Source: Plasmodiophora brassicae (Eukaryota > Endomyxa > Phytomyxea > Plasmodiophorida > Plasmodiophoridae). From it: 64,000 nucleotides of DNA. A program made the translations under genes and the position numbers. Under the pieces are notes generated by a model. That model worked only from the letters and a program-made list of their open reading frames with translations. It was not told the DNA's origin and ran no database searches. Positions within the stretch are counted from its first letter, which is position 1. Each line of letters opens with the position of its first letter. The DNA lies in the NCBI GenBank assembly GCA_039704465.1, contig JASFAU010000014.1:372001-436000 (forward strand), given 5' to 3'. Positions 42,350-53,852 of this stretch are shown in pieces.

Positions 42350-43140
42350 CCTCGTTAGCACGAAACCAGGGGCCGGCTTCCGGATCGATCCCAGTAGGCG
42401 CAGCTTGCAGTCCAGCAACTTGTCTAGCAGATTGGCGGCGCTCTCCCGTCGCAGCTCCATCGTGAAGTGCTCGAGAAAGAATGGCTTAGGTCCACAAGCC
42501 ATCATGTTGATGACTTGTTTCCCCTGCACGTTCGTGGCACCGTCCAGCGTGAAGCAGATGAGAGTATGCTTAGCGAGATGGAGCAGAACGTCGTTCATGG
42601 TCAGCGCATATTCGGTTCGCATGAAATCGCCCCCGATCGCTTCGGTCGATGGAATCTTGAAGCTCCCGCGAAGCGCTTTAAAGAACGCACGCCACGACTC
42701 ATGCTCAAACGCGGCAAAAGGCATCGATGTACGATGAACAGCACGAGCGAAGAGCTGCTGTAGATTCGCCAACTCCTCTCCCGACATCGAGTCGAAGTAC
42801 TGGCGACCGCCGCCAGCGAGGAACAATGATGAATTCAATGGTTGCGCCATCACATCCTTGTCCACCACACTGCCACCCGCGGATGAACTCGCAGCTGATG
42901 TGGATGCAGCACCCTTCGACGAATGTGCCGACTTCGCCGACTTCCGAGAGGGCTGGAAGCCCGCATCGAGCTGACCAATTGCGCGAGGTCGCTTCTTGCA
43001 TTTCGCCCAATGATCGCGCAATCGCCCCGCTGCGGCAATAACGGCACCATCACATGCCAAGCACTTGCAGTACTTTGATTTAGAATCGCCCGAGCTGAAC
43101 GGCTCGCTGAACATCTTCCAGATGTCATCCTTTGGCTTCA
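42326..43140 (-). pseudogene. hAT-like transposase, N-terminal part only
   Basis: From MKPKDDIWKMFSEPFSSGDS it has a BED-type zinc finger (SKYCKCLACDGAVIAAAGRL, RDHWAKCKK), a Ser/Ala-rich linker, then a DUF659-like RNase H N-part (MPFAAFEHESWRAFFKALRG, TLICFTLDGATNVQGKQVIN). Full hAT transposases of this type are about 600-700 residues with a C-terminal dimerisation domain. Here the frame runs into the hairpin arm and stops at TRYNQQQLN after about 270 residues. It is therefore internally deleted and not expected to be active. The frame upstream of 43140 is open but lacks family character. Confidence 0.72.
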
Positions 43141-43208
43141 TCTTCGACACTGACGAAGTCTGCCTGCGGCCTCTGCCCGCCGCCTGCGCACTGCGCTGCG
43201 GACACAGC

Positions 43209-43291
43209 CTATACAGTGTGTATAGTACCTCTGGAAGATGGTATAATACCACTGTATTATACCGCGGGTATAATACAGTGGGTATAGTACC
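43209..43291. repeat. Cluster of GTATAATAC-type palindromes
   Basis: CTATAC-AGTGT-GTATAG at 43209-43225, GGTATAATAC-CACT-GTATTATACC at 43240-43263 and CCACTGTATTATACC-GCG-GGTATAATACAGTGG at 43249-43281 are overlapping perfect inverted repeats. They sit 70-150 bp upstream of the transposase start and may be transposase or promoter sites. Confidence 0.85.
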
Positions 43292-43601
43292 GCAACTATA
43301 CATACGGACCGATAGAGGCCACACACACACACGGGTCACTGTCGTGTCCTGTTCCGTATCAGAGCGGGGGCCGCGGGCGGGGGTCCCTCTCGGCGAGCGT
43401 GGCGGAGTCCGCACGGGGCGGGCGCGGAGTCGCGTTGGTTGGTGGCCCACCCCGTCGACCGCCCGTTGCGATCGTCGCCCTGGACCAACACCGCAATCGT
43501 TGCAATGCGGGTGACGCGCCCTCCGTGTTGTGACGTTTGAGGTGTTGTTCGAGGGCGGCGACCTGTCGCAAGACGGTGGCCGTTGTTTTATGTCGGTTCT
43601 G

Positions 43602-46455
43602 TCACCAATCCGTGTCGGACGGGGACGAATCGGTCATCGTCAGGGCGCCCTGGTTGAACTTATCGCGGGCTTCCGTACGCCTCGGTTTGGGGCGTGGCGG
43701 TTGCATGTAGGCACCGGGTCCGGGCGTCGTTGTGGCTCGTGACGCCAAGGCCGCTTCCTGCGTCGTTGTGCTCATGGACAGGTGGGGCACCAGGACGACG
43801 ATCGGCGCCGGTGCATCGTACCTCACCGATGGGTGCACCGGGTGCTCTTGTGCCCGGGCGCGTCTCGCCGCGCCGTGCCGCTGGAGCAGGACGACAATGA
43901 TGATAACGAGCAGAAGCACGGCAATGCCCGCGACGATGACAATGGTCTGGTACGTGATGATCGACCCGAACGATGCGTCGTTCGACGCCTGAGGTTTCGC
44001 CGCCACCGGCGTCGCTGTCGTCCGCCGACGCGCTATCGTTGTTGGCGCAGGCGCCCGTGTGGATTCGTGGTTAGCCCCAGGCACGCCCAACAACGCCGAC
44101 GTGACGGCACGAGCGGGTGTCGGTGCTGGCGTCGGCGCAGGAGTCGGGACCACCACCGGCCCAGGAGTTGTCGCGACCGTCGCTGTTGACCCAGCGGGTA
44201 TGGCAGGTATCGGTGTGGGGGTGCGGGAAGGCGTGGGAGACGGCGTAGGCGCCGAAGTGGGAGCAGGTGTGGGTGCGGGTGGCGTTATCGTTTGGATGCG
44301 ACGAACCCGATGGTTTCTGAAGGCACACACACGCACACGCCAGTCAGGACCGCTGGTGTACGCTCGACCATCGGCTTCACCTACAGTTTGTCGGCGACGA
44401 TGATGCTGGTCGTGCCGTTGATGGCGATGCAGGTCGGTTGGTTATAGGCAGCGGACGTTGGCGCGCCGTCCTGGAACCCGACCACGCCCGACCCCGACCA
44501 GGTCGACACCGCCCAGGTCGCCGACTGCACCATCCGGATCCGGGAGTTGAGCTTGTCGACGACGAACACGTTGCCGGCGGCGTCCACGGCAACGCTGACG
44601 GGGGCGTTGAAGGCGGCCGATGTCCCGACCGCATCGACGTAGGCCTGTGCCCCGCTGCCAGCGACCGTCGACACTGCCCCCGTCGGCGACACCATCCGAA
44701 TGCGGTTGTTGTTCATATCGGCGACGTACAGGTTGCCGGTGGTCGCGTCGATCGCGATGCCCATCGGGCTATAGAAGCTGGCCGCCGCGCCCTGGCCGTC
44801 GCCGAACTTGCCAGCGCCGCTGCCGGCGACCGTCGACACGACGCCGGACGGCGACACCTTGCGGATCCGGTTGTTGTTCTGGTCGGCAACGTAGAAGTTG
44901 CCGGCGGCGTCCATGGCCAGGCCATACGGGCCGTTGAATTTCGCGGCGGTCCCAGCGCCGTCTGCGTAGCCGGGCGCCCCCGACCCCGCTAGCGTCGTCA
45001 CGTTGCCCGACGGGGTCACCTTGCGAATCGCGTTGTTGTACCAGTCGGCGACGACCACGTTGTTGTCGCGGTCGACGACGACCATTGCCGGGTTGTTGAA
45101 CGAGGCCGACCCGGCGGGGCCATTCACCAGGGCGGCGACGCCGTTACCGGCGACCGTCGACACGGCCCCGTTCGGGGCGACCATCCGGATCCGATTCGAA
45201 CCATCGCTGATTATCACGTTGCCGTTCGCGTCGAACGCCACTGCACGAGGCTGGTTGAATACTGCCGTGCTGGCAGGCCCGTCCTGGTACCCGAGCGCGC
45301 CGGTCCCCGCCAACGTTGTGACGGTACCGGGCGCGTCCCCGGTCCCGCCGTCGACGATCTGGATTGACCGAATCCGGTTCTCCCTGCCAGGACAGTGCGA
45401 TCAGCTGGGCGGCGCTGCTCCGGGCGACGGTCGGCTTACGCCTTGTCGGCGACGAGGATGTTTGTGGTGCCGTTGACAACGATGCCGACGGGGCTGTCGA
45501 ACTGTGCGGACGCAGGCCCACCGTCGAGGAACCCGGCCGCACCGGACCCTGCCCAAGTCGACACCGCCCCCGTTGCAATCGACAGGACCCGGATGCGGTA
45601 GTTGAGTCGGTCGGTGACGAACAGGTGGCCCGCACTGTCCATCGTCAGGCTCGTCGGGTTGTTGAACGCCGCCTGCGTCCCGACTGGTGCGTCGATGTAC
45701 GACGCGACGCCCGTGCCGGCCAACGTCGAAACGTATCCGGACGGCGAGACCGTCCGGATGCGATGGTTGCTCGTGTCGGCGACGTACAGGTTGCCGTTGG
45801 CGTCGATCGTGATCCCCAACGGGGAAAGGAAGCTGGCCGCCGTGCCCTGGCCGTCGGCGAACGCGGCGCTGCCACTGCCGGCGAACGTGGAGACGACACC
45901 CGACGGGGTCACCTTTCGGATTCGATGGTTGTTCTGATCGGTGACGTACAGGTTGCCGCTGCCGTCCAGGCAGGCGCCGTACGGGAAGTTGAACAGGGCG
46001 CCGGTCCCGTTGCCGTCCAGGTACCCGGCGGTGCCGTTCCCCGCCAGGGTCGTCACCCTGCCGGTCGCTGTCACCTTCCGAATCGCATTGTTCTGCCAGT
46101 CGGTGACGATCAGGTCGCCGTTGGCGTCGACGACGACCTGCGTTGGGTAACGGAAGCTGGCGGACGCGCCCTGTCCATCGGCGAACCCTGCTGAGCCGCT
46201 GCCGGCGACGAGCGATGTGACCCCGTTCGCGATCTTCCGAATGCAGTTGTTGTCGGAATCGGCGACGTAGACGCTGCCGAACGAATCCATGGCCAAGCCT
46301 CGGGGCGTTTTGAAAATCGCTTGCACGAGGCGCCCCTCCAAGTACCCTGCCGTACCGTTGCCTGCGAACGTGGTCACAGGTCCAGGGGCCATGGCGCCAA
46401 GCCCGGTTGCCATCCGCCAGGCGGCAACCGCTATGACAACGAGCCCAAGCGGCAT
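43602..46455 (-). CDS. NHL-repeat beta-propeller type I membrane protein
   Basis: Three exons: introns 45384-45439 (56 bp, GTAAGC...GGCAG) and 44327-44384 (58 bp, GTAGGT...TTCAG). The first join gives [17 protein letters not shown], the second [16 protein letters not shown], both keeping the repeat pattern. Signal peptide [18 protein letters not shown]. About 12 NHL repeats in two homologous sets (for example [40 protein letters not shown]) suggest two six-bladed propellers. A Pro/Thr stalk of PTPAPTPA repeats, a membrane helix ([20 protein letters not shown]) and a 90-residue cytosolic tail end the protein. NHL propellers bind proteins, glycans or RNA; this one faces outside and looks like a surface receptor or adhesin. 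Confidence 0.85.
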
Positions 46456-46748
46456 TTGTGTGGACCGGCGCTCACTCAGGGTGGTATCAAGTGGAGTACG
46501 GCTCGATCGCGCGTGTTAGCTGAACACAAGCACTCGTCCATGTTTAATGATAGCAGAGGCACGGCACGTACGTTATTCGTTGCCGCACGCCACCTGAAGC
46601 GTCGCACCAGGTCGTAGGCGGCAGCGTTCAGAGCTGGGGCCGTCCAGCTGGTGGCAGAGATGGGGGGTCGCCCGGTGCGGACGTCCGGTGCGGGGTGCGG
46701 GCGAGTACGCGGACGTGGCGCCAACGTCGCGGCGACTAAGTGGCAAGC

Positions 46749-48180
46749 ATGGACGCCGGGCAGTGCCATGCATCGGCGTTGCGATGGTACCTGGCGGCCC
46801 TGCTATTCACGATGAGCTTCGTGATGGGATTCCTATGGAACCTGGTGCGTTCCCAGGGAGGAGGGGTACGGCCGTAACGTCGCCGCTGAGCACGCGCTGG
46901 GTACAGATGAACGCGCTGTCGGGCATGGTGGCCCGGAATCTGGGAATCCATCCGGATTCGATTGAGGACGACACGCTCGTGGGCACCGCCGTGCTGTTGA
47001 TCGCCTCGCCTGTGTTCGCGTTCTGGATGGCGAACGGCCGATTCCGCCTCGCCATGCTGGTATCGACGCTGTGCTCCTGCGCCAGTGCTTGGGTACTGCT
47101 GCTGGGCGCCCTGCACCTCAGTGGTCGCATGATCTTCGTGTCGCTCGCTGTGAATGGCCTATCTGGGCCGATGGCTGTACGTCTGTGTGGTGGTCGTCAT
47201 CGCCCTGTCGACTTTAATGGGTAAGCGCTCTGCAGATGTTTGGTGGAGTAGCGCTGAGCGACCTGTGGTTCCCGTATCATCAGCGGACAAGGGCGACCGC
47301 CCTGCTCTGCTCCGCGAATTACCTCGGGGTCGGGGTCGCGTTCTTGGTCGGGTCCATCGTCATCAAGGACGATGCCGCCATTGGTGCACTCGTGCGCCTG
47401 TCCATCGCCATTTGTGCGGTCACGACCACCGTCTTCATTCTGACGGCTATCCGGTTCCCGTCCGCACCTCGCCACGCGCCGTCGCTGTCACAGGCTCTTC
47501 GCCACGCGCATCCCATGCAACACGACCCGTCGCGAAGCGGATACTTCGCGTTGGCGTCCAGTGCACCGTTCTGGCGCATCGCGCTGTGCTTCGCACTGGG
47601 GTCGGGAATCTACGCCGGTTGGGGCGGATCGCTATCGGTGAACCTGGCCCAGTTCGGGTTCACCCAGGAGCAGGCCGGGTGGATCGGGTCCGCCGGTATC
47701 CTCGGCGGGTTCCTCGGAGGGTACCTATTCGCCATGCTGTGCGACAGCAAACGTGCCCCGCTGCAACAAGTTACGCTGGCGCTGTTCGTCATCAGCGGCG
47801 TCTCCCTGCTCGTGTTCCTGTTCGGGTGCCGGAACGCCTGGGGCGTCGTCCCCCTAGCCGTTGCATCGTCGGTCGCCGGCGCAGGCATCAACGGCACGAT
47901 ACCGCTCCTGCTGGAACTTGCAATGGAGGCAACCTACCCGATACCAACGGCGTCCACCGGGAACGTCATGACGGCGGCCAACAGTATCGGCGCCGTCGCC
48001 TTCCTGATGGTCCCCATCGACACTGTCGGGACACAGTGGATGAACTGGCCCCCCTTCGCTGCCTGCGCGCTCTCCGCCTGCCTCCTTGCTTACCCGCCTG
48101 TACGCTGCAGGCGCCGAGAGATCGACGTCGCCGATCCGGCCACGCTTCCGATCCTCCATGACGACGGTCACGACAGATAA
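46749..48180 (+). CDS. SLC49/FLVCR-like major facilitator transporter
   Basis: Three exons: introns 46845-46906 (GTGCGT...TACAG) and 47177-47235 (GTACGT...TGCAG). About 12 membrane helices. The start ALRWYLAALLFTMSFVMGFL is helix 1. The MFS loop after helix 5 reads ALSDLWFPYHQRTRATALLC with SANYLGVGVAFLVG, the W-F/x-R-x-x-A-T-A plus N-x-LGVAxGF signature of the SLC49 (FLVCR, DIRC2) family. The second half has GSGIYAGWGGSL and EQAGWIGSAGILGGFLGGYL. Members carry heme, choline or pyridoxine; the substrate here is undetermined. It is convergent with WDR55, 27 bp away. Confidence 0.8.
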
Positions 48181-48207
48181 AGAGAGCGCTCCCCCCACCA
48201 GCTCCGT

Positions 48208-49227
48208 TTAGTCCAGGCCAGCAAAGAACCCGTTGCCGGGTCTGGGCGTGTCAGCGTCGACGTCCATGTCGACATCGTCGTCGTCATCGGCCTCGAACAG
48301 GAACCCGGCCTCCCAGAACTTGACGGCGCCATCGTGGGAGCTGCTGGCGATCCATTGTCGATCGTGTGACAGGCGAATGCATTCCACCGGGAACTCGTAG
48401 CGCCCGACAACGCCGAGCAGCTTGTTCGGGTGGATCTGGACGACGCGAATCAGGCCGTCGCTCGACGCCGTACAGATCGTGTCGGCGTCGACGACGACCA
48501 TCGACTCGATCGATTCCGGGTGCCCGGGGAACCGTTCGTCGTAGTCGCCAAAGTCGCCGTACGACCAGATCAGCACCATGCCGTCCTGCGTGCCGCAGAC
48601 GACCTTGTTCCCCGACTTGATCACCTGGACCGACAGCAATTCGTCCTCGACGTCGTCGGACATGGCGAACAGGGACCCCTTGCCGCGAACGTCCCAGACG
48701 CCCAGCGTGCCGTCGGCACACGTCACCAGCATGTGGTGCCTGTCGACCACGGGGCACATATCCGATATGTAGTCAGCGTTCTCGTCTTGCTTCCACGAGA
48801 GCGCCGGCGACCTCCACGACGTTCGCACGTCCCAAAGCGACAGGTCGCCCTCGTCATCGCCGGCGGCGAACAGGTTCGTGCCGTATGCGGCGACGACGTT
48901 GACGGCAGCGTTGTGCGCGTTCGCCTCGTGGTGAACGACGACCCCGGATTCCATGTCGACGAACCCGAGGCTCCGGTCCTTCGACCCGGTGACGAGCCCT
49001 GAACCGCAGGCGGTGAAGGCGACGGATCGGCACGCGTCCTTGTGGTGCCGCGCTGTGTGCAGGGTCGCCGCCGACCGCCCCGGCTCGTACCCAAACACAT
49101 GAACGGCACCGTCGATGAGCGCGGCGGCCCCAATGTTGCGCCCTGGATGCAGCGCAACGTCGTGTACGTGGCTGTCATCGCCGAATGTGATTTCCAGCGG
49201 CGCCGTCATTGAGCCGTCGTCAGCCAT
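48208..49227 (-). CDS. WDR55: WDR55/Jip5-like WD40 protein
   Basis: One exon, 339 residues, seven WD blades. Family motifs: DDSHVHDVALHPGRNIGAAA, HHKDACRSVAFTACGSGLVT with KDRSLGFVD, AAGDDEGDLSLWDVR, WKQDENADYISDMCP (the family-typical EHxDYISD segment), LLSVQVIKSGNKVVCGTQDG, GHPESIESMVVVDADTICTA and VGRYEFPVECIRLSHDRQWI. It ends in an acidic tail (DDDDDVDMDVDAD). WDR55/Jip5 is nucleolar and needed for rRNA processing and large-subunit assembly. It is head-to-head with the BMT5-like gene, about 300 bp apart. Confidence 0.9.
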   Translation of the reverse strand: MADDGSMTAPLEITFGDDSHVHDVALHPGRNIGAAALIDGAVHVFGYEPGRSAATLHTARHHKDACRSVAFTACGSGLVTGSKDRSLGFVDMESGVVVHHEANAHNAAVNVVAAYGTNLFAAGDDEGDLSLWDVRTSWRSPALSWKQDENADYISDMCPVVDRHHMLVTCADGTLGVWDVRGKGSLFAMSDDVEDELLSVQVIKSGNKVVCGTQDGMVLIWSYGDFGDYDERFPGHPESIESMVVVDADTICTASSDGLIRVVQIHPNKLLGVVGRYEFPVECIRLSHDRQWIASSSHDGAVKFWEAGFLFEADDDDDVDMDVDADTPRPGNGFFAGLD

Positions 49228-49527
49228 TGCACCGCTACAGCGGTGGTTACCGACCTGCAGCCCCGGACTTTTTCACTGCGCTCGCAATCCGAACCCGCAG
49301 CCCTGCCACTCCCGCCTGCTGGTCCTCCACGTGAGCACCAATACGATACATATAACGGTACAGCGCCCGCGAAGGAATCCAACTGCCAACCCCGGGGAGT
49401 ACTTCCGGCACCGTCACGATAGGAGAGGTGCAGGTCGAGATCCCAGTATCTTCCTGCAGTAGGCAGTGGCAAGTGGGTGACGCTAAAGATAGCGCGCACA
49501 ACAGATCGCCGTAGCCATCGTCGTCGG

Positions 49528-50403
49528 ATGGGCAAGCGCGAGCGCGCTCGACGGCGCCAGCAAAACCGGAAACATGATACGCTGAGGAAGCCGGGTCCCG
49601 TTGCACTGCCGAAGCGCGTCGGTGTGGGAAATGCCAGGAAGCCGGCCAAGGCGGATGCTTCCAGCTTAACTGTCGCCTCGCTTGTAACCATGCCAGGTAA
49701 TGGGGCTGCTGGTGCTGCTGCGCCTTCCGTTGTACTGCTGCTGCGCTGACGTTGACCACCTAGGACACGTACTGATCGTTGGTGATGGTGATTTCAGCTT
49801 TAGCAGAGCGGTCGCGTCCATTCGTGGCTCACATGTACCCGGTGATCTACAATGCACTTCGCTGGACAGTGCATCGACGGTGACAGCAAAGTACCCGCGC
49901 GCCCAGCAGCATCTCGCGTCCCTGCATACCCATCCTTCCTGCACGGTTCGACATTCGGTCGATGCCACCAACCTGCACGGAACGAATTTTAGTGGACGAC
50001 TGTTCAGCCGTAGGATGACCAGCTAACATCAGCACGCTGTTCGTGGTCTGCTGATGCTGCCACCTTACGTTCAGGAATTGTGTTCATGTTCCCGCACACC
50101 GGCAAGCAAAGAGTGCACATGAATCGAAACCTAATCAGCGAGTTCCTGTCGAGTTGCGAGCCCGTGCTGGCCCAAGGCGGTCTCGTTCTGGTTACGATCA
50201 AGGATCGGCCGCCGTACTCTAGGTGGAACATCGCCGAGCTGGCCGTCGGCACAGGGCTCGAACTGAAGGCCAAGCTGCCGTTCGACGCAGACGAATTCCC
50301 GGGCTACGCGCATCGAACAACCGACCCTACCGCCAAGAAACTCGTTATCGACTCCCAGTCCGCCAACACCTTTGTCTTTGGTCGACCACGTACTTCGGGG
50401 TGA
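49528..50403 (+). CDS. BMT5-like 25S/28S rRNA uridine-N3 methyltransferase
   Basis: Start MGKRERARRRQQNRKHDTLR, a basic nucleolar-type N-terminus. After an intron beginning GTAATG near 49695 and ending near 49761 comes the Rossmann-fold glycine loop HVLIVGDGDFSFSRAVASIR, the signature of the DUF2431 family. SVDATNLHG marks the second acidic strand. Following another intron: MFPHTGKQRVHMNRNLISEF, LAQGGLVLVTIKDRPPYSRW and FPGYAHRTTDP, all conserved in BMT5. BMT5 methylates one uridine of large-subunit rRNA in yeast. The exon junction around 50000-50075 is unresolved. It pairs with WDR55 in a ribosome-biogenesis divergent unit. Confidence 0.85.
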
Positions 50404-51003
50404 TACGACTTGCCTACCTGGTAGACGCTCCCCCAGTGAGACGTTACATGCAGGAAGCTTCCATGTTAAGGACCATACACTGCACGCCACTAAGATATTG
50501 CAGGCCACGCGTCCTACCAAACCAACCCCCTAGGACGTCGCGTGCTTTGAACGTTGCTCCGTTTCGCTGAGACAGACGGCGAGGGTCCACCAAACACTGA
50601 AATGGCGAAGGTTCCCTGTACAGTACGGAGAGGTGTACCGAGTACATCTAACCGGGCTGCTGGTCTCCTTCGAATCGAAGCCGACATCACCGAACGGGCC
50701 CAGCGCCGAAATCGGAACGTGCCCCGGAACAGTACTGGAGCCGCACGTCGGGTTGACCGAGGCGTTTGGATTGCTGGCCGGTATGAAACCCCGCACCGGT
50801 ACGCCAATCACCTGAAACGACTCCACACTCAGGACGGCAATTAAGTGACACAGCTCGTCGACGTCGTTACCTTGTATACTGCCTGGCTGGCTGTTCTTCA
50901 GTTCCGTGCGAAAAAACACACACAGAACTCGACGTTTGTGCTGATTTTGTTTTGGGGAGGGGGCGAACGTCGGCAGTTGCAACTGGCGGCAGCACAATCG
51001 CGA
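50404..51003. other. Region without a supported gene
   Basis: About 600 bp. Open frames exist on both strands (for instance plus 50633-50815) but none shows a domain, splice context or conserved motif I can name. It should include the PLAA promoter. Confidence 0.4.
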
Positions 51004-53751
51004 ATGTCGGGGCCGGGCAATGACGGGATGGTCGTCGACGGTGGACAGTACGACCTGTCGTTCGCCGGGCATCTGGCGGGGTCGGCGCGATGCGTATGCG
51101 TCGACGATGACGACGGATTCGTTGCGGCCACCGTCGAGGGCGTCGTGTCCGTGTTCACGCGTGCGTCCGCTCGTGACTGGACTCGGCGTGCGCCGTTTGG
51201 AGAGCAACGGATGCATGGGCAGAACCCTGGGCTATTGCTGGCTATTGCCAAGCGGAAGCAGGGTGCGTTCGTCAGCGGGGGGACGGATAACCGTGCGGCT
51301 ATATGGTCGGCGGCGGGCGGCCGTCTGGGGCAACTCGTCGGCGCCCATTCCAAACCTGTTAACAGCGTGGTCCAGCTGCCCAATGACGACATCATCACGG
51401 GGAGTCAAGACGGCAGTGCCGTCGTCTGGCGGAAACAACAGCCGCATTATCGCCTGGAGGGACACGAGTACGGCGTCGAAGTCGCAGCCTTGGACTCGGG
51501 GGAAATTGTCACCGGCAGCGGCAATCGCAGCCAGGGCATCATCAGGATCTGGAGCGGCTCGACATGCGTCGACCAGAACGACAGTGCCCATTCTCGTCAG
51601 TGGCGCCGTCATCGCTTCCTATTGCGACGCTGACGCCCCCTGATGTAGACATCATCAGAAAGCTGATTCGACACCCGCTAGGGTTCGCTTCATGCGGTAA
51701 CGATGGGTTCGTGAAGGTGTGGACAGCCGGTCCGCCCATGTCATGCATATTATCTGTCCTGGCGCATCCAGCGGCTGCAGATATCGATTCCTTCGTCTAC
51801 AGCATCGCGTATATCGAATCGACCGGATCGATCGTGTCCGTCGGCGAAGACCGATATGCTCGTATCATCGCGGGCGATGGGACGATCGTGCAGTCCATAA
51901 AGCACCCTGCTGCCGTCCGAGACGTTGACGTGCTTCCCAATTCGGACATCGTCACTGCATGTAGTGACGGTGCCATTCGTGTCTGGTCGCGATCTTCCGA
52001 GCGACATGCTGATGATTCGACACGCAATGCATACCATGAGCTGCTTGCAGTAACCGAGACGGCTGCCATGCAGACTTTGGATCCTTCTCAACTTCGGCCG
52101 GCATCGGTTCTACAGGCAGCTGGTGAACACCCAGGCCAAGTCGTCATTGTTGACCTCCCCAACAAAGGACCCACTGTTTTCCAGTGGGACCAAGACGCGT
52201 CCACGTGGCAAGAGGTCGGCGCAGCGCTTGGTGCTGCATCTAAGCCTACATTGGATGGCGTGCAGTATGACCATGTAACGTACCTGAACTATCATTATCC
52301 ATTATCAGTGACCCCTGTATGTAGGTCGTGGACGTTGTCGCTCGCGAAGGTGCTCCTCCGATCAAGCTTGGCTTTAACGTCACCGACGATCCGGCTGCAG
52401 TTGCTCGTGCCTTCTGTACCAGATATGGTTTTGGAGAAGACGTGCTGCCACAGATTGTCGATTATCTGAAGCCTTTGGCCAATGCGGCTGCTCGTCTGGC
52501 CAAGCAAGAGCAGGAAACTGCCAAGTCCGTAAAACTCATCCCGTGCTGGAAGCATGAAGGCTTCATGATAGATTCAAAGTAAGAGTGCTGGCCTCTTGAT
52601 GTCTGTCGCGTTCGTAAATACGGTGGTACAGGCTTGTTACGAAGCCTCTCGAGACGAAGCTGTTGCAATTGAGTGAGGCATTACCTTCGGGATATTCCCA
52701 GTTCGCCCTGTCGGATGACCAAAAGAACACGCTTTCGTCTCTTGTGGGGCTGCTGGAATCGTGCCGAGCTGGATCGCGACTGCCCTTCGCACCGGATATG
52801 GCATCACTGATTGAGAGCCTACTTGTGTCCTGGCCAATTGACAACCTCCTTCCAGTCATTGACCTTCTTCGGATGCTTGCCGCTGGTATGGTGTCAACGG
52901 ACATTTAATGGGCGCCTATTGATTCCCAACGTTAACGGTGGCAGTTCATCCGGATGCTGTACGCTTGTTTGAACAACCACGAGTTCTCGATCGCATCGTT
53001 GAGGTTGCTACCGGCGGTAGCCCCACACATCTCGCAGTAACGTTCAAGGCGCTCTCGAACTGGATCGCTAAACGCGGCAACCCGAACTCAGGGCCGACAG
53101 GTACTGACAATTCACGTTCTGTACTAGTGACTATCGAAAGGGTAACCATATCGGGTCGTTGTTACGGTTACGCTGCCAATGCATTTCGCAATTGTAGGTT
53201 GTAAGCAAATTATCCGTCGGCGCAAGCCATGAAAATCCTGCAGTTGTTGCAGAATTCACTGCGTTTGCTCACAAGTAAGGGCTGTAATAGTTATCAGGTG
53301 ACCTGTCTCTAACCAGAGGCTGTTACTGATGTGCAGCATTTTGTGCTACATTGGACGCTACTACCAGCAAGAGGCTGGCAATGAGAGAAACACGTTATTC
53401 CTCGCGATAATACGCGCGCTCTCTCAGGTCCGTCTCACATGTTGCAATTCCCGGCTAAATAGAGATACCAATGGTGCTGTTCTGTGCCGCTCAGTTTTTC
53501 CAGGCTCCGCGAAAAGAACGTGCAACGTTCACGGCGCTGTTGGTAGTCGGCACCATCGTGAGTCGCTTATCTTGCAGTCATATGTGTCATTTCATAGCGA
53601 GTTTGTGCAGGCATCCCTAAGTCCTTCAGGGGCCGACCTGGTTCGCTCCGAGTTTGCCGACCGCCTTTCCTCGATGCTATCCGGTTTGGAGGCATCCAGC
53701 AACCCGCTCATACGGCAAGCTGCTCGAGACGTCACAGTTGTAATGTCCTGA
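51004..53751 (+). CDS. PLAA: PLAA/Ufd3 (Doa1)-like ubiquitin-binding WD40 protein
   Basis: A multi-exon gene. WD40 propeller: YDLSFAGHLAGSARCVCVDD, GAFVSGGTDNRAAIWSAAGG, DIITGSQDGSAVVWRKQQPH, GFASCGNDGFVKVWTAGPPM, DIVTACSDGAIRVWSRSSER. PFU domain: HPGQVVIVDLPNKGPTVFQW with the WQEVGAALGAA segment and GVQYDHVTYLNY, continued in the next exon (EGAPPIKLGFNVTDDPAAVA, YGFGEDVLPQIVDYL). PUL domain: LPVIDLLRMLAAGMV, LAVTFKALSNWIAKRGN and the terminal FADRLSSMLSGLEASSNPLI. This is the complete PLAA/Doa1 layout. It binds ubiquitin through PFU and Cdc48/p97 through PUL, in ER-associated and endosomal degradation. Several exon borders between 52280 and 53600 are not resolved. Confidence 0.88.
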
Positions 53752-53852
53752 AAATGAACCCATCGATGTGCTTGGCAAATGAACGCTTTTTCGAGGGCGC
53801 TGTCGTATCGATCGCAGCACAACCGAATGTAAGAACGGGCAGGTTCACAGTA

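Larger units (their letters stand above)
42140..43291 (-). mobile_element. hAT-like DNA transposon remnant with fold-back end
   Basis: A BED finger/DUF659 transposase fragment lies between a 93-bp-arm hairpin (42148-42349) and a palindrome cluster (43209-43291). The motif CTGTATTATAC occurs at both ends (42140-42150 and 43252-43262), suggesting subterminal transposase sites. Exact ends and an 8-bp target duplication could not be fixed. Confidence 0.6.

Noticed and set aside
46476..46769. 97-codon minus-strand frame upstream of the NHL gene
   Set aside because: Overlaps the start of the SLC49-like gene and has no signal or domain.
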